DNA of 64,000 bases from positions 62,001 through 126,000 of the forward strand of contig JAFFJZ010000046.1 in the NCBI GenBank assembly GCA_018340375.1. Reading direction: 5' to 3'. This DNA comes from Gonatopus flavifemur. Lineage: Eukaryota; Arthropoda; Insecta; Hymenoptera; Dryinidae. Position 1 is the stretch's first letter. Every line of letters starts with the position of its first letter. Made by a program: the position numbers and the translations under genes. The notes under the pieces were generated by a model, which searched no databases, was not told the DNA's origin, and saw only the letters and a program-made list of their open reading frames with translations. Shown piece by piece: positions 43,030 to 55,300 of this stretch.

Positions 43030-44266
43030 GAACGTAAATTATTGAGTACTAAATTTGTTTTAGTAGAGGTATGATCACCAATTCTAGATCTCTACTGTAC
43101 AGATTATGTTCAATTTACATTGTCGTAAGATTTTAGTTTAAATTTATTGTGTAGTCTAATAAGTGTATAAATGAACGTTAATATTGAAATTTTCAAAAAG
43201 TTAATACTTAAATAAAAAAAGTGAACGTGAATTATTGGGTACTAAATTTGTTTTAGTAGAGATATGATCACCAATTCTAGATCTCTACTGTACAGATTAT
43301 GTTTAATTCACATTGTCGTAAGATTTTAGTTTAAATTTATTATGTAGTCTAATAAGTGTATAAATGAACGTTGATATTGAAATTTTCATAAAGGTAATAC
43401 TTAAATAAAAAAAGTGAACGTAAATTATTGAGTACTAAATTTGTTTTAGTACAGATATAATCACCAATTCTAGATCTCTACTGTACAGATTGTGTTTAAT
43501 TTACATTGTCGTAAGATCTTAGTTTAAATTTATTGTGTAGTCTAATAAATGTATAAATGAACGTTAATCTTGAAATTTTCATAAAGTTAATACTAAAATA
43601 AAAAAAGTGAACGTAAATTATTGAGTACTAAATCTGCTTTTAGTAGAGATATAATCGCCAATATTATACCTCTACTGTACAGATTGTGTTTAATTTACAT
43701 TGTCGTAAGATCTTAGTTTAAATTTATTGTGTAGTCTAATAAATGTATAAATGAACGTTAATCTTGAAATTTTCATAAAGTTAATACTAAAATAAAAAGA
43801 TTGAACGTGAATTATTGAGTACTGAATTTGTTTTAGTAGAGATATGATCACCAATTCTAGATCTCTACTGTACAGATTATGTTTGATTTACATTGTCGTA
43901 AGATTTTAGTTTAAATTTATTGTGTAGTCTAATAAGTGTATAAATGAACGTTAATATTGAAATTTTCATAAAGTTAATACTTAAATAAAAAAAGTGAACG
44001 TAAATTATCGAGTGCTAAATTTGTTTTAGTAGAGATATGATCACCAATTCTAGATCTCTACTGTACAGATTATGTTTAATTTACATTGTCGTAAGATTTT
44101 AGTTTAAATTTATTGTGTAGTCTAATAAGTGTATAAATGAACGTTAATATTGAAATTTTCATAAAGTTAATACTTAAATAAAAAAAGTGAACGTAAATTA
44201 TTGAGTACTAAATCTGCTTTTAGTAGAGATATGATCACCAATTCTAGATCTCTACTGTACAGATTA
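43030..44266 (+). repeat. Control-region tandem array, ~6.4 units of 193 bp
   Basis: Units start GAACGTAAATTATTGAG at 43030, 43223, 43416, 43609, 43803, 43996 and 44189; the last is truncated. Each has an 8-bp stem GTAGAGAT/ATCTCTAC around a 17-nt loop, as often found near mitochondrial replication origins. Confidence 0.93.
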
Positions 44267-44334
44267 AATATTTATTAGGATTATACTATTTCTTAAAAAA
44301 TCAAAATTTTTAATGCATTTTACACTAAAATATT
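44267..44334 (-). tRNA. trnQ: tRNA-Gln (TTG)
   Basis: Minus strand, acceptor AATATTT/AAATATT, anticodon loop with TTG. First gene after the control repeats. Confidence 0.75.
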
Positions 44335-44337
44335 ATA

Positions 44338-44404
44338 ATATGGATAAACTAAATTAAAGTTTTTAGGTTCATACCCTAAATATAGATTAAACCCTCTTCT
44401 ATAT
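44338..44404 (+). tRNA. trnM: tRNA-Met (CAT)
   Basis: Anticodon arm TTTAGGTTCATACCCTAAA, acceptor ATATGGA/TCTATAT with G-T pairs. Confidence 0.85.
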
Positions 44405-44410
44405 ATAAAT

Positions 44411-44475
44411 ACTGATGTGCCTGACTAAAGGATTATTTTGATAGAATAAATTAAATATAAATTTATATCTTCATT
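44411..44475 (+). tRNA. trnI: tRNA-Ile (GAT)
   Basis: D-arm TGCCTGACTAAAGGA and anticodon GAT are typical. The acceptor pairs imperfectly. It lies after trnM, not before trnQ as in the ancestral insect order. Confidence 0.75.
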
Positions 44476-45040
44476 ATATAAATTCACTTTGATCAAAAAT
44501 TATTTTAATTCCAATAATACTTATTTTACTTCCTTTTATAGCTTTAACAGTAACTTCAACATTTTTTTCATGATTATTAATTGAATTAAATACAATAATT
44601 TTTATATTTTTTATAATATGTAATAATGATAAATGTAAAAGTTTATTCAATTATTTTGTAATTCAAACTTTTACTTCTTTAATATTAATTTATTCAATTA
44701 CATTTGATATTGAAATAATTAATATAGATTTTTTAACAATTATTGATATTTTAATTAATATTATATTATGAATAAAGACAGGAATAGTTCCATTCCATGA
44801 TTGATTTATTAATCTTTTAAAAAATTGTTCATTGATAAGATGTTTATTTGCTACAACATCACAAAAACTAATTACTTACATTATATGACATAAATTTGTA
44901 AATTTAAAAATTATATCATTTATTGTTATTTCATCAACATTAATTTCCCTATTAAATATATTTAATCCAACTGGAATAAAAATAATTTTAGCATTTTCTT
45001 CAATTATTCATTCATCATGAATATTAATGAATTTAACATT

Positions 45041-45820
45041 ATGTATGTATGTATGTATGTATGTATTTATTTCTTTTCGGCGCCTGTTCACAGAACTTAC
45101 AGGCGCCTCCATCACATCTCCTTACACTCCTCTTCTTACATTTATCTTAGCCTAATACAACTTAACCTATCTCCTTAACCTAATCTCCTTAATCTACTTA
45201 TCCTTAGCCACACATCATTCTTTAGAGAGAGAGAGAGAGATCATTTCAATTCATCCTTCCATACATCCACGCATTCCCCTCCCCCCCCCCCCAAATCCTT
45301 CCTTCCTCTTTTTCTCCAACCTAACCATCCATTCCTCCCCATTCCCCTCCTCTCCCAATATTTCCCTGATCTGATCCCCTATTTGCCTGTCATCCGTACC
45401 CATACACACCTCTAACACATGCTCCCAGTTTTCTTCCTCCAACCCACATACCCTACATTTCTTCTCCTCCTCCCTTATCTCCCAGTATCTTCCTCCTCTC
45501 ATCTCATTTCCTAACCTAAACCTCGCTATTCTCCTTCCCCTTCCCATTCTCCCTCCCTCTTTCAAATACTTAGGTACCCCCTCCACCATCACCTCCTTAT
45601 ACCATCTATTATATCTCGATCCCACTATCTTTTCCCATCTCTCCATTGCTTGCATCTCCCTGTCCCTTACCATCCATCCCATTTCTCCCACCCCCGTAAC
45701 CCTCATATCCCCCGTCACCACCTCTAACAAGTTCACAGCTTCTAACCCTTCCCTTCTTTCTTGCTCCCACTTTGATGTACCCCTTTCTTTCATCATCTCC
45801 TTCCTACATCTCAGAGCCAC
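45041..45820 (-). mobile_element. 5'-truncated LINE inserted in nad2
   Basis: 780 bp between exact copies of ATGAATTTAACATT (45027-45040, 45821-45834). The 3' end is a (TACA)n tail, seen as ATGT repeats at 45041-45062. Only the C-terminal part of the LINE protein remains. The target duplication and microsatellite tail show target-primed reverse transcription in the nucleus. Confidence 0.9.
45251..45820 (-). pseudogene. C-terminal fragment of a LINE ORF2-like protein
   Basis: About 189 residues, Glu/Arg/Gly-rich, with CRVCGLEEENWEHVLEVC (about 45475-45420), the CCHC-type motif placed after the RT in several arthropod LINE clades. The RT itself is lost by 5' truncation. Clade not assigned. Confidence 0.75.
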
Positions 45821-46272
45821 ATGAATTTAACATTAAATATTTATATTATATCAATTTATTATGTTATTTATTTTTGTATTAATACAAATTATGTATATTT
45901 ATTACATAAATTGAATATTAACGATTTAGTAGGAGTTACTAATCTTCCAAATAATCTAATAGAATTATTCTTAGTTTTAAGACTTTCATTAAGAAGAATA
46001 CCTCCTTTTTCAGGATTTTATAGAAAATGAGTGAGAATTGAAAATTTAAGTTCTTTAAGATGATTAACTTTATTTATATTAATTTTATCATCATCATTCA
46101 GAATCTATTATCATTTAAAAATTGCAATAATAGGATTTTTTAATTTTTATTATAAAAATAAAAAATTAATTTTAAATACTTCTGAAATTATAAATATTCC
46201 ACTTCATATAAATTTTTTAACAGTAATAAGAACTGCTTCACCTTTCATAGTTTTAATTTTATATAACACATA

Positions 46273-46340
46273 AAAGATTTTAAGTTAATAAAACTATAAA
46301 CCTTCAAAGTTTAAATTAATCAAATTTTTATTAAATCTTT
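46273..46340 (+). tRNA. trnW: tRNA-Trp (TCA)
   Basis: Acceptor AAAGATT/AATCTTT, anticodon TCA (reads TGA as Trp). Confidence 0.85.
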
Positions 46341-46396
46341 TTTAATTTAAAATAATTCTTTAAATTTGCAATTTAATATTTTTTATAAACTAAAAA
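46339..46396 (-). tRNA. trnC: tRNA-Cys (GCA)
   Basis: Minus strand, anticodon loop with GCA, acceptor TTTTTAG/TTAAAAA. Position between W and Y as in other insects. Confidence 0.65.
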
Positions 46397-46406
46397 GACA
46401 ATAAAT

Positions 46407-46470
46407 AGTGTAAGAAATTTAATTTTCATTAATAAATTCACAATTTATTTCTTTGATCAGACATTACACT
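46407..46470 (-). tRNA. trnY: tRNA-Tyr body with His-type anticodon GTG
   Basis: Acceptor AGTGTAA/TTACACT pairs perfectly and the location is that of trnY, but the anticodon loop reads TTGTGAA, giving GTG in place of GTA. A separate trnH is in its normal place near 52995, so this is probably one A-to-G change in the nuclear copy. Confidence 0.7.
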
Positions 46471-48013
<1,543 letters not shown>

Positions 48014-48018
<5 letters not shown>

Positions 48019-48082
48019 AATGGCAGATTAAGTGCCTTGATGTTAAATATCAAATATAAAATTTTTTTCAATTTTTTTTAGA
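48014..48082 (+). tRNA. trnL2: tRNA-Leu2 (TAA)
   Basis: Acceptor TCTAAAA/TTTTAGA, anticodon TAA. Overlaps the cox1 stop codon by a few bases. Confidence 0.85.
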
Positions 48083-48083
48083 A

Positions 48084-48759
48084 ATTTTTAATTGACAAAT
48101 ATTATCTTTTCGAAATCCTTCTTCTTACATTATAAAGTCAATAATTTATTTTCATGATGAATCCTTAATGATTTTAATTCTTATTACTTCCCTAATTTTA
48201 TATATAATTATACTTTTAATTTTAAATAAAATTACAAACTTATTTATTATACATGGTCAAATTATTGAAATAATTTGAACAATTATACCTATAATTATTT
48301 TAATTTTTTTAGCTATTCCATCAATTCAAATTCTATATATTTCAGAAGAAAATTATCAACCTAATTTAACAATTAAAACAATTGGACATCAATGATATTG
48401 AAGATATGAATATGCAGATTTTAATAATATTAATTTTGATTCTTTTATAATTAATGATATTAATTTAAATTCTTTTCGTTTACTAGATGTTGATAATAAT
48501 ATAATTATTCCTTTCAATTTACCTATTCGATTAATTATTACTTCTGAAGATGTTATTCATTCATGAACAATACCTTCTTCAGGAATAAAATGAGATGCTA
48601 TCCCAGGTCGATTAAACCAAATTTATTTTATAATTAACCGACCTGGAATATTTTATGGTCAATGTTCTGAAATTTGTGGAATTAATCATTGATTTATACC
48701 AATTTGTATTGAAAGAACTAACTCAATTAATTTTATTAATTGAATTAAAAATATAATTT
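48084..48759 (+). CDS. cox2: cox2, intact (incomplete stop T)
   Basis: Cytochrome c oxidase subunit II, which passes electrons from cytochrome c to the copper A centre. ATT start at 48084, about 225 residues, two N-terminal membrane segments. The copper A region has [17 protein letters not shown] single T before trnK serves as the stop, completed by polyadenylation in mitochondria. In a plain reading the frame would continue through trnK to 48806. Confidence 0.9.
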
Positions 48760-48829
48760 CATTAGATGACTGGAATGGAAGTTTTGATCTCTTGAATCAA
48801 CTATAGTAATTAACCAATTACTTCTAATA
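48760..48829 (+). tRNA. trnK: tRNA-Lys (CTT)
   Basis: CATTAGATGACTGGAA... with anticodon CTT, very close to the insect consensus. Confidence 0.88.
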
Positions 48830-48894
48830 AAAAATTAGTTAAATTATAACAGTAAATTGTCAATTTAAAATTATTAAATTAATAATATTTTTTA
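48830..48894 (+). tRNA. trnD: tRNA-Asp (GTC)
   Basis: Anticodon GTC between trnK and atp8, ancestral order. Confidence 0.75.
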
Positions 48895-48898
48895 AAAA

Positions 48899-49054
48899 AT
48901 TCCACAAATAAGTCCTCTTATATGATTGATTTTAATATTAATTTTTATTCAATATCTATACTTAAATTTAACACAAATTTATTTTATATTCAATTATATA
49001 CCTAATATTAATAAAAATAAAAAAATAATTAAAATATTGAAATTAAAATGATAA
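48899..49054 (+). CDS. atp8: atp8, intact
   Basis: ATP synthase subunit 8. ATT start, IPQMSP motif at the N-terminus, one membrane segment, basic C-terminus, 51 residues to TAA. Overlaps atp6 by 7 nt as usual. Confidence 0.88.
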
Positions 49055-49765
49055 TAAATTTATTCTCATCTTTTGATCCCTATACATCTAAAAGAATCAT
49101 ATTAAATTGATTGAGAATTTTTTGAATATACTTTATTATACCCGTAAATTATTGAATACTACCTTCACGATATAATTTATTATGAATTAATTTTATAAAT
49201 TATATATTTAATGAAATAAGAATTTTAATTAATATAAAATTTTATTCAAATATTCTAATTTTTTTTTCAATTTTAATTATAATTATAATTAATAATTTTA
49301 TAGGTCTTTTCCCTTATATTTTTACTAACACAAGACATTTAATTTTTTCTCTTTCTATCTCTTCACCTTTATGATTAAGAATAATAATATTTGGATGAAT
49401 CAAAAATAATGAACATATGTTCATATATATTCACTCATTTAATTCCACAAAGAACACCAAATTTATTAATACCATTTATAGTAATTATTGAGACAATTAG
49501 AAATATTATTCGACCTTGAACTCTAGCAATTCGTTTAACACCTAATATAATTGCAGGACATTTATTATTCACATTATTAGGTAATACAAATAATAATATT
49601 TCTTTTTCAATAATAATAATTATTATTTTAATTCAAAATATATTATTCATCTTAGAAATATCTGTTAGATTAATTCAATCATATGTATTTTCTATTTTAA
49701 GGATTCTATATTCAAGAGAAACATCTCATTATGATAAATGTTCCATTTCATTTAGTACCTATTAG
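49048..49765 (+). pseudogene. atp6: atp6, frameshifted by a ~10-bp insertion
   Basis: ATP synthase subunit 6, the proton channel subunit. ATG at 49048 (MMMNLFSSFDP). The frame is lost at about 49418-49428, where GTTCATATAT seems to have been inserted by local duplication. The conserved part LIPQSTPNLLMPFMVIIETI then follows in another frame, through to the end overlapping cox3. The downstream frame reads past the cox3 start to TAG at 49763-49765. Confidence 0.85.
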
Positions 49766-50510
49766 CCCATGACCTTTAATTATTTCAATTAATATTTTAA
49801 ATTTTTTAATAAGAATTTCTATATTCATAACAAATTTTAATATATACATTATTTTTATTAATTTTATTTTAATAATCATAATCTCTTTTCAATGATGACG
49901 TGATATCTATCGAGAATCAACTTTCCAAGGCTATCATACAAATTTAGTATGTATAGGATTATGTTTAGGTATAATTTTATTTATTATTTCAGAATTATTC
50001 TTTTTTATTTCATTTTTTTGAACTTACTTTGATTTATTACTAGCTCCAACTATTGAACTAAGAATTAATTTCCCTCCATTAAATATCAAATCATTTAACC
50101 CCTTCAATATCCCTCTTTTAAATACAATTATTTTATTAAGAAGAGGTATTACAATTACATGAAGTCATCACAGAATATGAGAAAATAAATTTTGAAATAG
50201 AATCTATAGATCATTATTAACTATTGCTTTAGGAATATATTTTACTATCCTTCAACTATTTGAATATATTGAGGCTCCATTTTCAATTAATGATTCAATA
50301 TATGGATCAATTTTTTTTATAGCTACAGGATTTCATGGATTACATGTAATTATTGGAACAATATTTCTTTCTATTTGTTTTATTCGTATAATAAATTTAC
50401 AATTTTCAAAAATTCATCATTTTGGGTATGAAGCAGCTATCTGATATTGACATTTTGTAGATGGAATTTGACTATTTTTATATATATTAATATATTGATG
50501 ACCATCATAA
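49731..50510 (+). CDS. cox3: cox3, intact
   Basis: Cytochrome c oxidase subunit III. ATG at 49731 ([15 protein letters not shown]), 259 residues to TAA at 50508-50510. Seven membrane segments; [17 protein letters not shown] and [11 protein letters not shown] and the ending WHFVDGIWLFLY are diagnostic. No frame break. Confidence 0.92.
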
Positions 50511-50574
50511 TTTAAATAGTATAAAAATTATATATAACTTCCAATTATAAGATCTATAAATTTATAGTTTAAAT
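50510..50574 (+). tRNA. trnG: tRNA-Gly (TCC)
   Basis: ATTTAAA...TTTAAAT acceptor, anticodon TCC, between cox3 and nad3. Confidence 0.85.
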
Positions 50575-50943
50575 TATTTCTAATTTAATATTTTTATATA
50601 TTTTTTTATTTTTTTTATTTCAAAGAATTTTACTTTTTACTATTAATAAAAAATTTTCAATAAAAGTTTATAAAAAAAAAATAAATCAACACCTTATGAA
50701 TGTGGATTTGCACCAATTACTAAACCCAATTTACCATTTTCATTCAATTTTTTTATTATTGCATTAATTTTTTTAATTTTTGATGTAGAAATTTCATTAA
50801 TTTTACCAGTCATTAATAACTCCAATGATATAGAAATACACTCTAGATTAATAATTTCGACATATTTCATAATCATTTTAATTTTTGGAACATTAATAGA
50901 ATGACTAGATGAAGCATTTATATGAGTTAAATGAGGATTTTAA
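50573..50943 (+). pseudogene. nad3: nad3, frameshift in an A-run
   Basis: NADH dehydrogenase subunit 3. N-terminal membrane segment from ATT at 50573 or 50576. A run of ten A at 50672-50681 puts the conserved YECGFAPI region into another frame (one base lost or two gained). The remainder (FDVEISLILP, WLDEAFMWVKWGF) is open to TAA at 50941-50943. A homopolymer sequencing error is possible. Confidence 0.82.
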
Positions 50944-50945
50944 TT

Positions 50946-51004
50946 TAAAAAAAATATTTAAATTGCATTTTAAAAATAATATAAATAAATATTATATCTT
51001 TTTA
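50946..51004 (+). tRNA. trnA: tRNA-Ala (TGC)
   Basis: Anticodon loop ATTGCAT. Arms are AT-rich and only partly paired; placed by order. Confidence 0.65.
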
Positions 51005-51063
51005 TAAAGTAAAATTTACATTCAATTTCGACTTGAAAATTTATCTATATTAATAGTTTATTT
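51003..51063 (+). tRNA. trnR: tRNA-Arg (TCG)
   Basis: Anticodon arm CAATTTCGACTTG. Confidence 0.75.
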
Positions 51064-51124
51064 AATTGAAACCAAATAGAGGTTAATTATTGTTAATAAT
51101 TATATTGAAATAAATTTCCAATTG
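51062..51124 (+). tRNA. trnN: tRNA-Asn (GTT)
   Basis: TTAATTGAAACCAAATAGAGG start and anticodon GTT, close to the insect consensus. Confidence 0.82.
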
Positions 51125-51180
51125 AAATAAATTATTTTAAGCTTCTAACTTAAATTATATAATTAAATTTATATTATTTC
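51124..51180 (+). tRNA. trnS1: tRNA-Ser1 (TCT)
   Basis: Acceptor GAAATAA/TTATTTC; stem TTAAG, loop CTTCTAA, stem CTTAA gives anticodon TCT instead of the common GCT. No D-arm, as usual for trnS1. TCT is known in Hymenoptera and some other insects. Confidence 0.78.
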
Positions 51181-51246
51181 ATTTTTATAGTTTAAAATAA
51201 AACATTATATTTTCAATATAAAAATAGTAAATTTTTATTTAAAAAT
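51181..51246 (+). tRNA. trnE: tRNA-Glu (TTC)
   Basis: ATTTTTA/TAAAAAT acceptor, anticodon TTC. Confidence 0.82.
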
Positions 51247-51307
51247 TTTAAAAAATTATCATAATATCTTCAATATTAAGCTTTTAAATTTAAGCTATTT
51301 AAATTTA
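51244..51307 (-). tRNA. trnF: tRNA-Phe (GAA)
   Basis: Minus strand, anticodon GAA in AATATTGAAGATATT. Confidence 0.78.
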
Positions 51308-51337
51308 TGTTAATACTAATATTAAAATTAAAAATAT

Positions 51338-52962
51338 TTAAAAAAATAATAATATTATAGATAATTCATAAAATTTCTTAAATACTCTTATAAAAATAAT
51401 ATGTAACAAAAATTGATAAATTCTTACCCCACCAATAATTTCTAATCAACCTTTATCTATATATATATACATATATTTACCTAAAATAAAAAAAATTAAA
51501 TAAATATATTTTATAACCATATCTAAATATAATATTGATCTAAAATAATAAATCCTCAACTCTAAGAAATAAAATAATACTCCAAAAATTATTCCAATAA
51601 CACATAACACTAAAATAAAAATTTAAAAAAAAAAATCTAAAAAAATTAAATCATTAATTTTAAAATATATTCATATTAATAATGAACCTCCAGAAACTGA
51701 TAAAATAAATAATAAAAGTATTGAATAATTTATATATCAACCTTCATATATTATAATTACTACTTTATAATTATAATCATTCAAAAATACAAATATAATT
51801 AAACGAACCGTATGAGAAACGGTTAAAATTGTACTAATTAATAAAAATATTAACCTAATTATATTAAATTTATTTATTAGAAATAATTCTATAATTAAAT
51901 CTTTACTATAAAATCCAGATAAAAAAGGAAACCCACACAATGATAATTTACATATTAAGAATCTTAAAATTAAAAAAGGAAATATTTTACCCAATCCACC
52001 CATGAACCGAATATCTTGATCATTTCTTATTAAATGAATAATTATCCCAGAACATATAAATAATATTGATTTAAATAAACCATGAATCAAAACATGAAAA
52101 AACCCAATTAAATTAAACCCTAATATCAAAATTCTTATTATTAAAGATAACTGTCTTAAAGTAGATAAAGCAATAATTTTTTTTAAATGAATTTCAAAAT
52201 TTGCTATAATACCTGATATTAATATTGTTAAACTTGATAAAATTAAAATTAACTGAATTAATATTTCATTTATTATGATTAAAATATTATATCGAAAAAA
52301 TAAATAAACTCCAGCAGTCACTAAAGTTGAAGAATGAACCAAAGATGAAACCGGTGTTGGGGCTGCTATAGCTATTGGTAACCACGAACTAAAAGGAATT
52401 TGAGCTCTTTTAGTTAAACCTGCAATTATTATTATAAATAAAATTAATTCATATTTAAATTCATACAAAAATAAATTTCAAGAACCACATGATAATAATG
52501 AACCAATCATAATTAATAATCCAACATCACCAATTCGATTTGATAAAATAGTAACTATTCCAGAATTTAAAGAATTATAATTTTGATAAAAAAGTACTAA
52601 ACAATAAGAAGTTAACCCTAAACCATCTCATCCCAATAAAATTCTTAAACATTTGGTCTTAAAATTATTAATATTATTGTTAAAACAAACAACAATACTA
52701 AATATATAAAACGATTTGAAAATTTTTCCCCTTCTATGTACTGAATTCTATATATTAAAATTATTGAAGAAATAAGTATAACAATTCTTATAAATCTTAA
52801 AGAAATTCAATCAATAAAAATACTAAAATTAATTTCAATTCTTAATATACTAAATAAAACTCAATTAATTAAAATTCTAAAATTATTAATAAAAAAAACT
52901 AGTCTAATTACTAATAATAATATTCTTAAGATAAATAAATATAATATATAAATTAATATAAT
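51338..52962 (-). pseudogene. nad5: nad5, one deletion and one in-frame stop
   Basis: NADH dehydrogenase subunit 5, a proton-pumping subunit. ATT start at about 52962, end TAA at 51338-51340. [21 protein letters not shown], the conserved LPIAIAAPTPVSSLVHSSTLVTAG region and GFPFLSGFYSKD are clear. One T is missing near 52646 (plus-strand TTAAACATTTGG), breaking the frame before WDGLG. A TAA at 51623-51625 lies in a T-run. The start depends on trnH being just upstream. Confidence 0.85.
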
Positions 52963-52964
52963 TA

Positions 52965-53027
52965 TTTGAAATGTATTTATATCTTTGAATTCACAACCCA
53001 ATATTTTAAATTGAACTATTTGAATAA
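52965..53027 (-). tRNA. trnH: tRNA-His (GTG)
   Basis: Minus strand, ATTCAAATAGTTCAATTT start and anticodon GTG between nad5 and nad4. The acceptor pairs poorly. Confidence 0.6.
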
Positions 53028-54379
53028 ATAAATAAATATAATATTAAAATTATAACATTTAAAGGTAATCAATGAAAAATTAATACCATGAATTCAATTA
53101 GTTTACCTGAATTGAATATTATTATTAAATTATTAATTTTACCATGTTGAGTTACTCCAAATAAGTATAATCTATAAGATGCACTAAAAAAACGAATTAT
53201 TATTAAATATAATAAAATTATTTTATTTCACATAATAATTCTTCCAATTAAAAACATTTCACTAACTAAATTTAATGAAATAGGAGCAGCTAAATTTGAT
53301 GAACATATTAAAAATCAAAAAATACATATTGATGGTATTAATATCATTAACCCTTCATTTAAAAACAAAATTCGTCTTCCCGAACGGTCATAAACCACAT
53401 TAACTAAATGAAATAACCCAGAAGAACATAAACCATGAGCAATATTTATTGAAATTGAAAATTCAAATCCAAATTTAGACATAGTTATTATACCATTTAT
53501 TAATAAACCTATATGAACAATAGAAGGATAAGCTACTAATATTTTCATATCAATTTGTATGAAACAAATAAATCTAATATTTAATATACCAATAAATGTA
53601 ATTCTTATGATTAAATAATTGAATATATTTATTTCTTTAATAATAATTAAAAACCGATATAACCCATAACTTCCTAATTCCAATAGAATTCCAGCTAAAA
53701 CTATTGAACCGAATACAGGAGCTTCAACATGAGCTTTAGGTAATCATAAATGAAGTAAAGATATAGGTATTTTTACTAAAAATGCTAAAATGAAGAAAAA
53801 ATATGTAATAAAATTAACGTCTCTAAAAGTATAATCTATTATGAATCTCAAAGTATAATTATCCTCAAAAATTAAAAATAATATAACTAATAAAGGCATA
53901 GAACCAATCAAAGTATATAATACTATATAAAATATTGCTGAAATTCGCTCTTCAAAATTACCTCAATTTATAATTATATATATTATTGGAACTAATCTTA
54001 TTTCAAGAAATAAATAAAATATAAATATATTTATTATATAAAAAGTAGATACTAAAATAAAAAAAGTGAATATAAAATTTTTATATTAATTGATGATGAA
54101 TAATGATTATTGAATGAAGTTAAATATATTATGAAACAAATTCATATTGTTAATAAAATTAAACCAAAAGATAAATAATCCAATCCTCCAATAAAATCAT
54201 AAATTTCTATTCAATAAAATTTTTCAAATTCAAATAATAATAAAAATATAAAAAACATTAAACAAAAAGAAATAATTATTCTTGAATTTAATAAATTAAA
54301 ATTAAATTTATATTTTAAAAATATTTCACTTAAATAAAAAAAATTAATAAAAATAATTAAAAAAAAGTAATTTTATCAT
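53028..54379 (-). pseudogene. nad4: nad4, frameshifted
   Basis: NADH dehydrogenase subunit 4. ATG at 54379. KAHVEAPVFGSIVLAGILLELGSYGLYR, AHGLCSSGLFHLVNVVYDRSGRR and NLAAPISLNLVSE identify it. The frame breaks in a T-run near 54060 (plus-strand AATAAAAAAAGTGAATA), between the N-terminal part and FYLFLEMSLVP. The first codons after the start also run through T-rich sequence that reads poorly. Confidence 0.83.
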
Positions 54380-54380
54380 A

Positions 54381-54662
54381 TTAATTAATTTGAATAATTA
54401 CATTATAAGTTTCAACACCCAAAATACGAATAAAATAAACAATAATTGTTAAACCTACTACACTCCCACAAACTACTAAAATTATAAATAAAATAGTTAA
54501 ATATTCATCCAAATTTTCTATGAATTCAATCACATATATATTATATATAATAGAAAAAGTGAAAAATTCTAATCTTATTCAAGTTATTAAAAAATAATTA
54601 TATTGTTTTAAAAATAATAATAATGATAACAAAATCAAAATAAAATTTAAATATATTATAAT
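54381..54662 (-). CDS. nad4L: nad4L
   Basis: NADH dehydrogenase subunit 4L. Placed by order next to nad4. It reads as a continuous frame of about 93 codons in the mitochondrial code, with three hydrophobic segments and the conserved VVCGSVVGLTIIVYFIR-type part. Sequence is divergent; the ATA start near 54662 is approximate. Confidence 0.65.
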
Positions 54663-54691
54663 ATATATATATACATAATTTTATATAATAA

Positions 54692-54759
54692 GCTATATAA
54701 TTCGAATTAAAAATATTAATTTTGTAAATTAAAAATAAAACCCCCCCCTTTTTTATAGC
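54692..54759 (+). tRNA. trnT: tRNA-Thr (TGT)
   Basis: Acceptor GCTATAT/TTATAGC, anticodon arm TTAATTTTGTAAATTAA. The T-arm region contains a C8 run, unusual for this AT-rich DNA. Confidence 0.65.
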
Positions 54760-54761
54760 TA

Positions 54762-55300
54762 ATTTTTTTATCCTTATTTTTTTCACTTTGTTTATTAATT
54801 TTAACAATAATTTTTTCAGTATTACATCCTATAAAATTAATATTTATATTATTATTATACATCTTATCTATTTTATATAATATGATACAAGTAAGTCCTG
54901 AATCAATATACCCTTACATAATATTTTTAATTATAATTGGAGGTATTTTAATTATAATTCTTTACTTCACAAGATTAGTTATTTTTGTTGACAAAGATAA
55001 TCATAAAAATACTTTAATAATTTTTATTATAATTTTTTTTTTTTTTTTTCATTTTTTTCACTTTGTAAATGACTTTTTTCTACTCCTGAAATTTATGAAA
55101 TTTTTTATAATTCTATTGATGATGAATTATTGAGTACTAAATTTGTTTTCAATAGAGATTCAAGTTCACTCTATTCAATGAATATATTACCAATAACAAC
55201 TTTTTGTATTACACTAATACTATCAATTTTATACTTTACTGCCAAAATTTCAATAAATTTATCTGAACCTTTACGAGTATTATATAATTATTATGAATAA
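54762..55300 (+). pseudogene. nad6: nad6, frameshifted
   Basis: NADH dehydrogenase subunit 6. ATT at 54762; SPESMYPYMMFLIMIGGILIM and FTSLVIFVDKD are clear. The frame is lost near 55165-55180, just after the stretch ATTATTGAGTACTAAATTTG (55129-55148) that is also present in the control repeats. The true C-terminus ([16 protein letters not shown] at 55298-55300) is in another frame and overlaps the cob start. Confidence 0.82.

Larger units (their letters stand above)
44478..46273 (+). pseudogene. nad2: nad2, split by a LINE insertion
   Basis: NADH dehydrogenase subunit 2 of respiratory complex I. In the mitochondrial code the frame starts at ATA 44478 and is open to the 14-bp target at 45027-45040. 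It resumes at 45821 and runs to TAA 46271-46273. Ignoring the insert and one target copy, the frame is continuous, with several membrane-spanning segments as expected. AGA reads as Ser and TGA as Trp throughout. Confidence 0.88.

Noticed and set aside
43030..44266. CRISPR-like array
   Set aside because: Tandem units of 193 bp without spacers, next to mitochondrial tRNAs: control-region repeats.
48084..48806. cox2 ending at TAG 48804-48806
   Set aside because: That reading runs through trnK; an incomplete T stop at 48759 gives the normal length.
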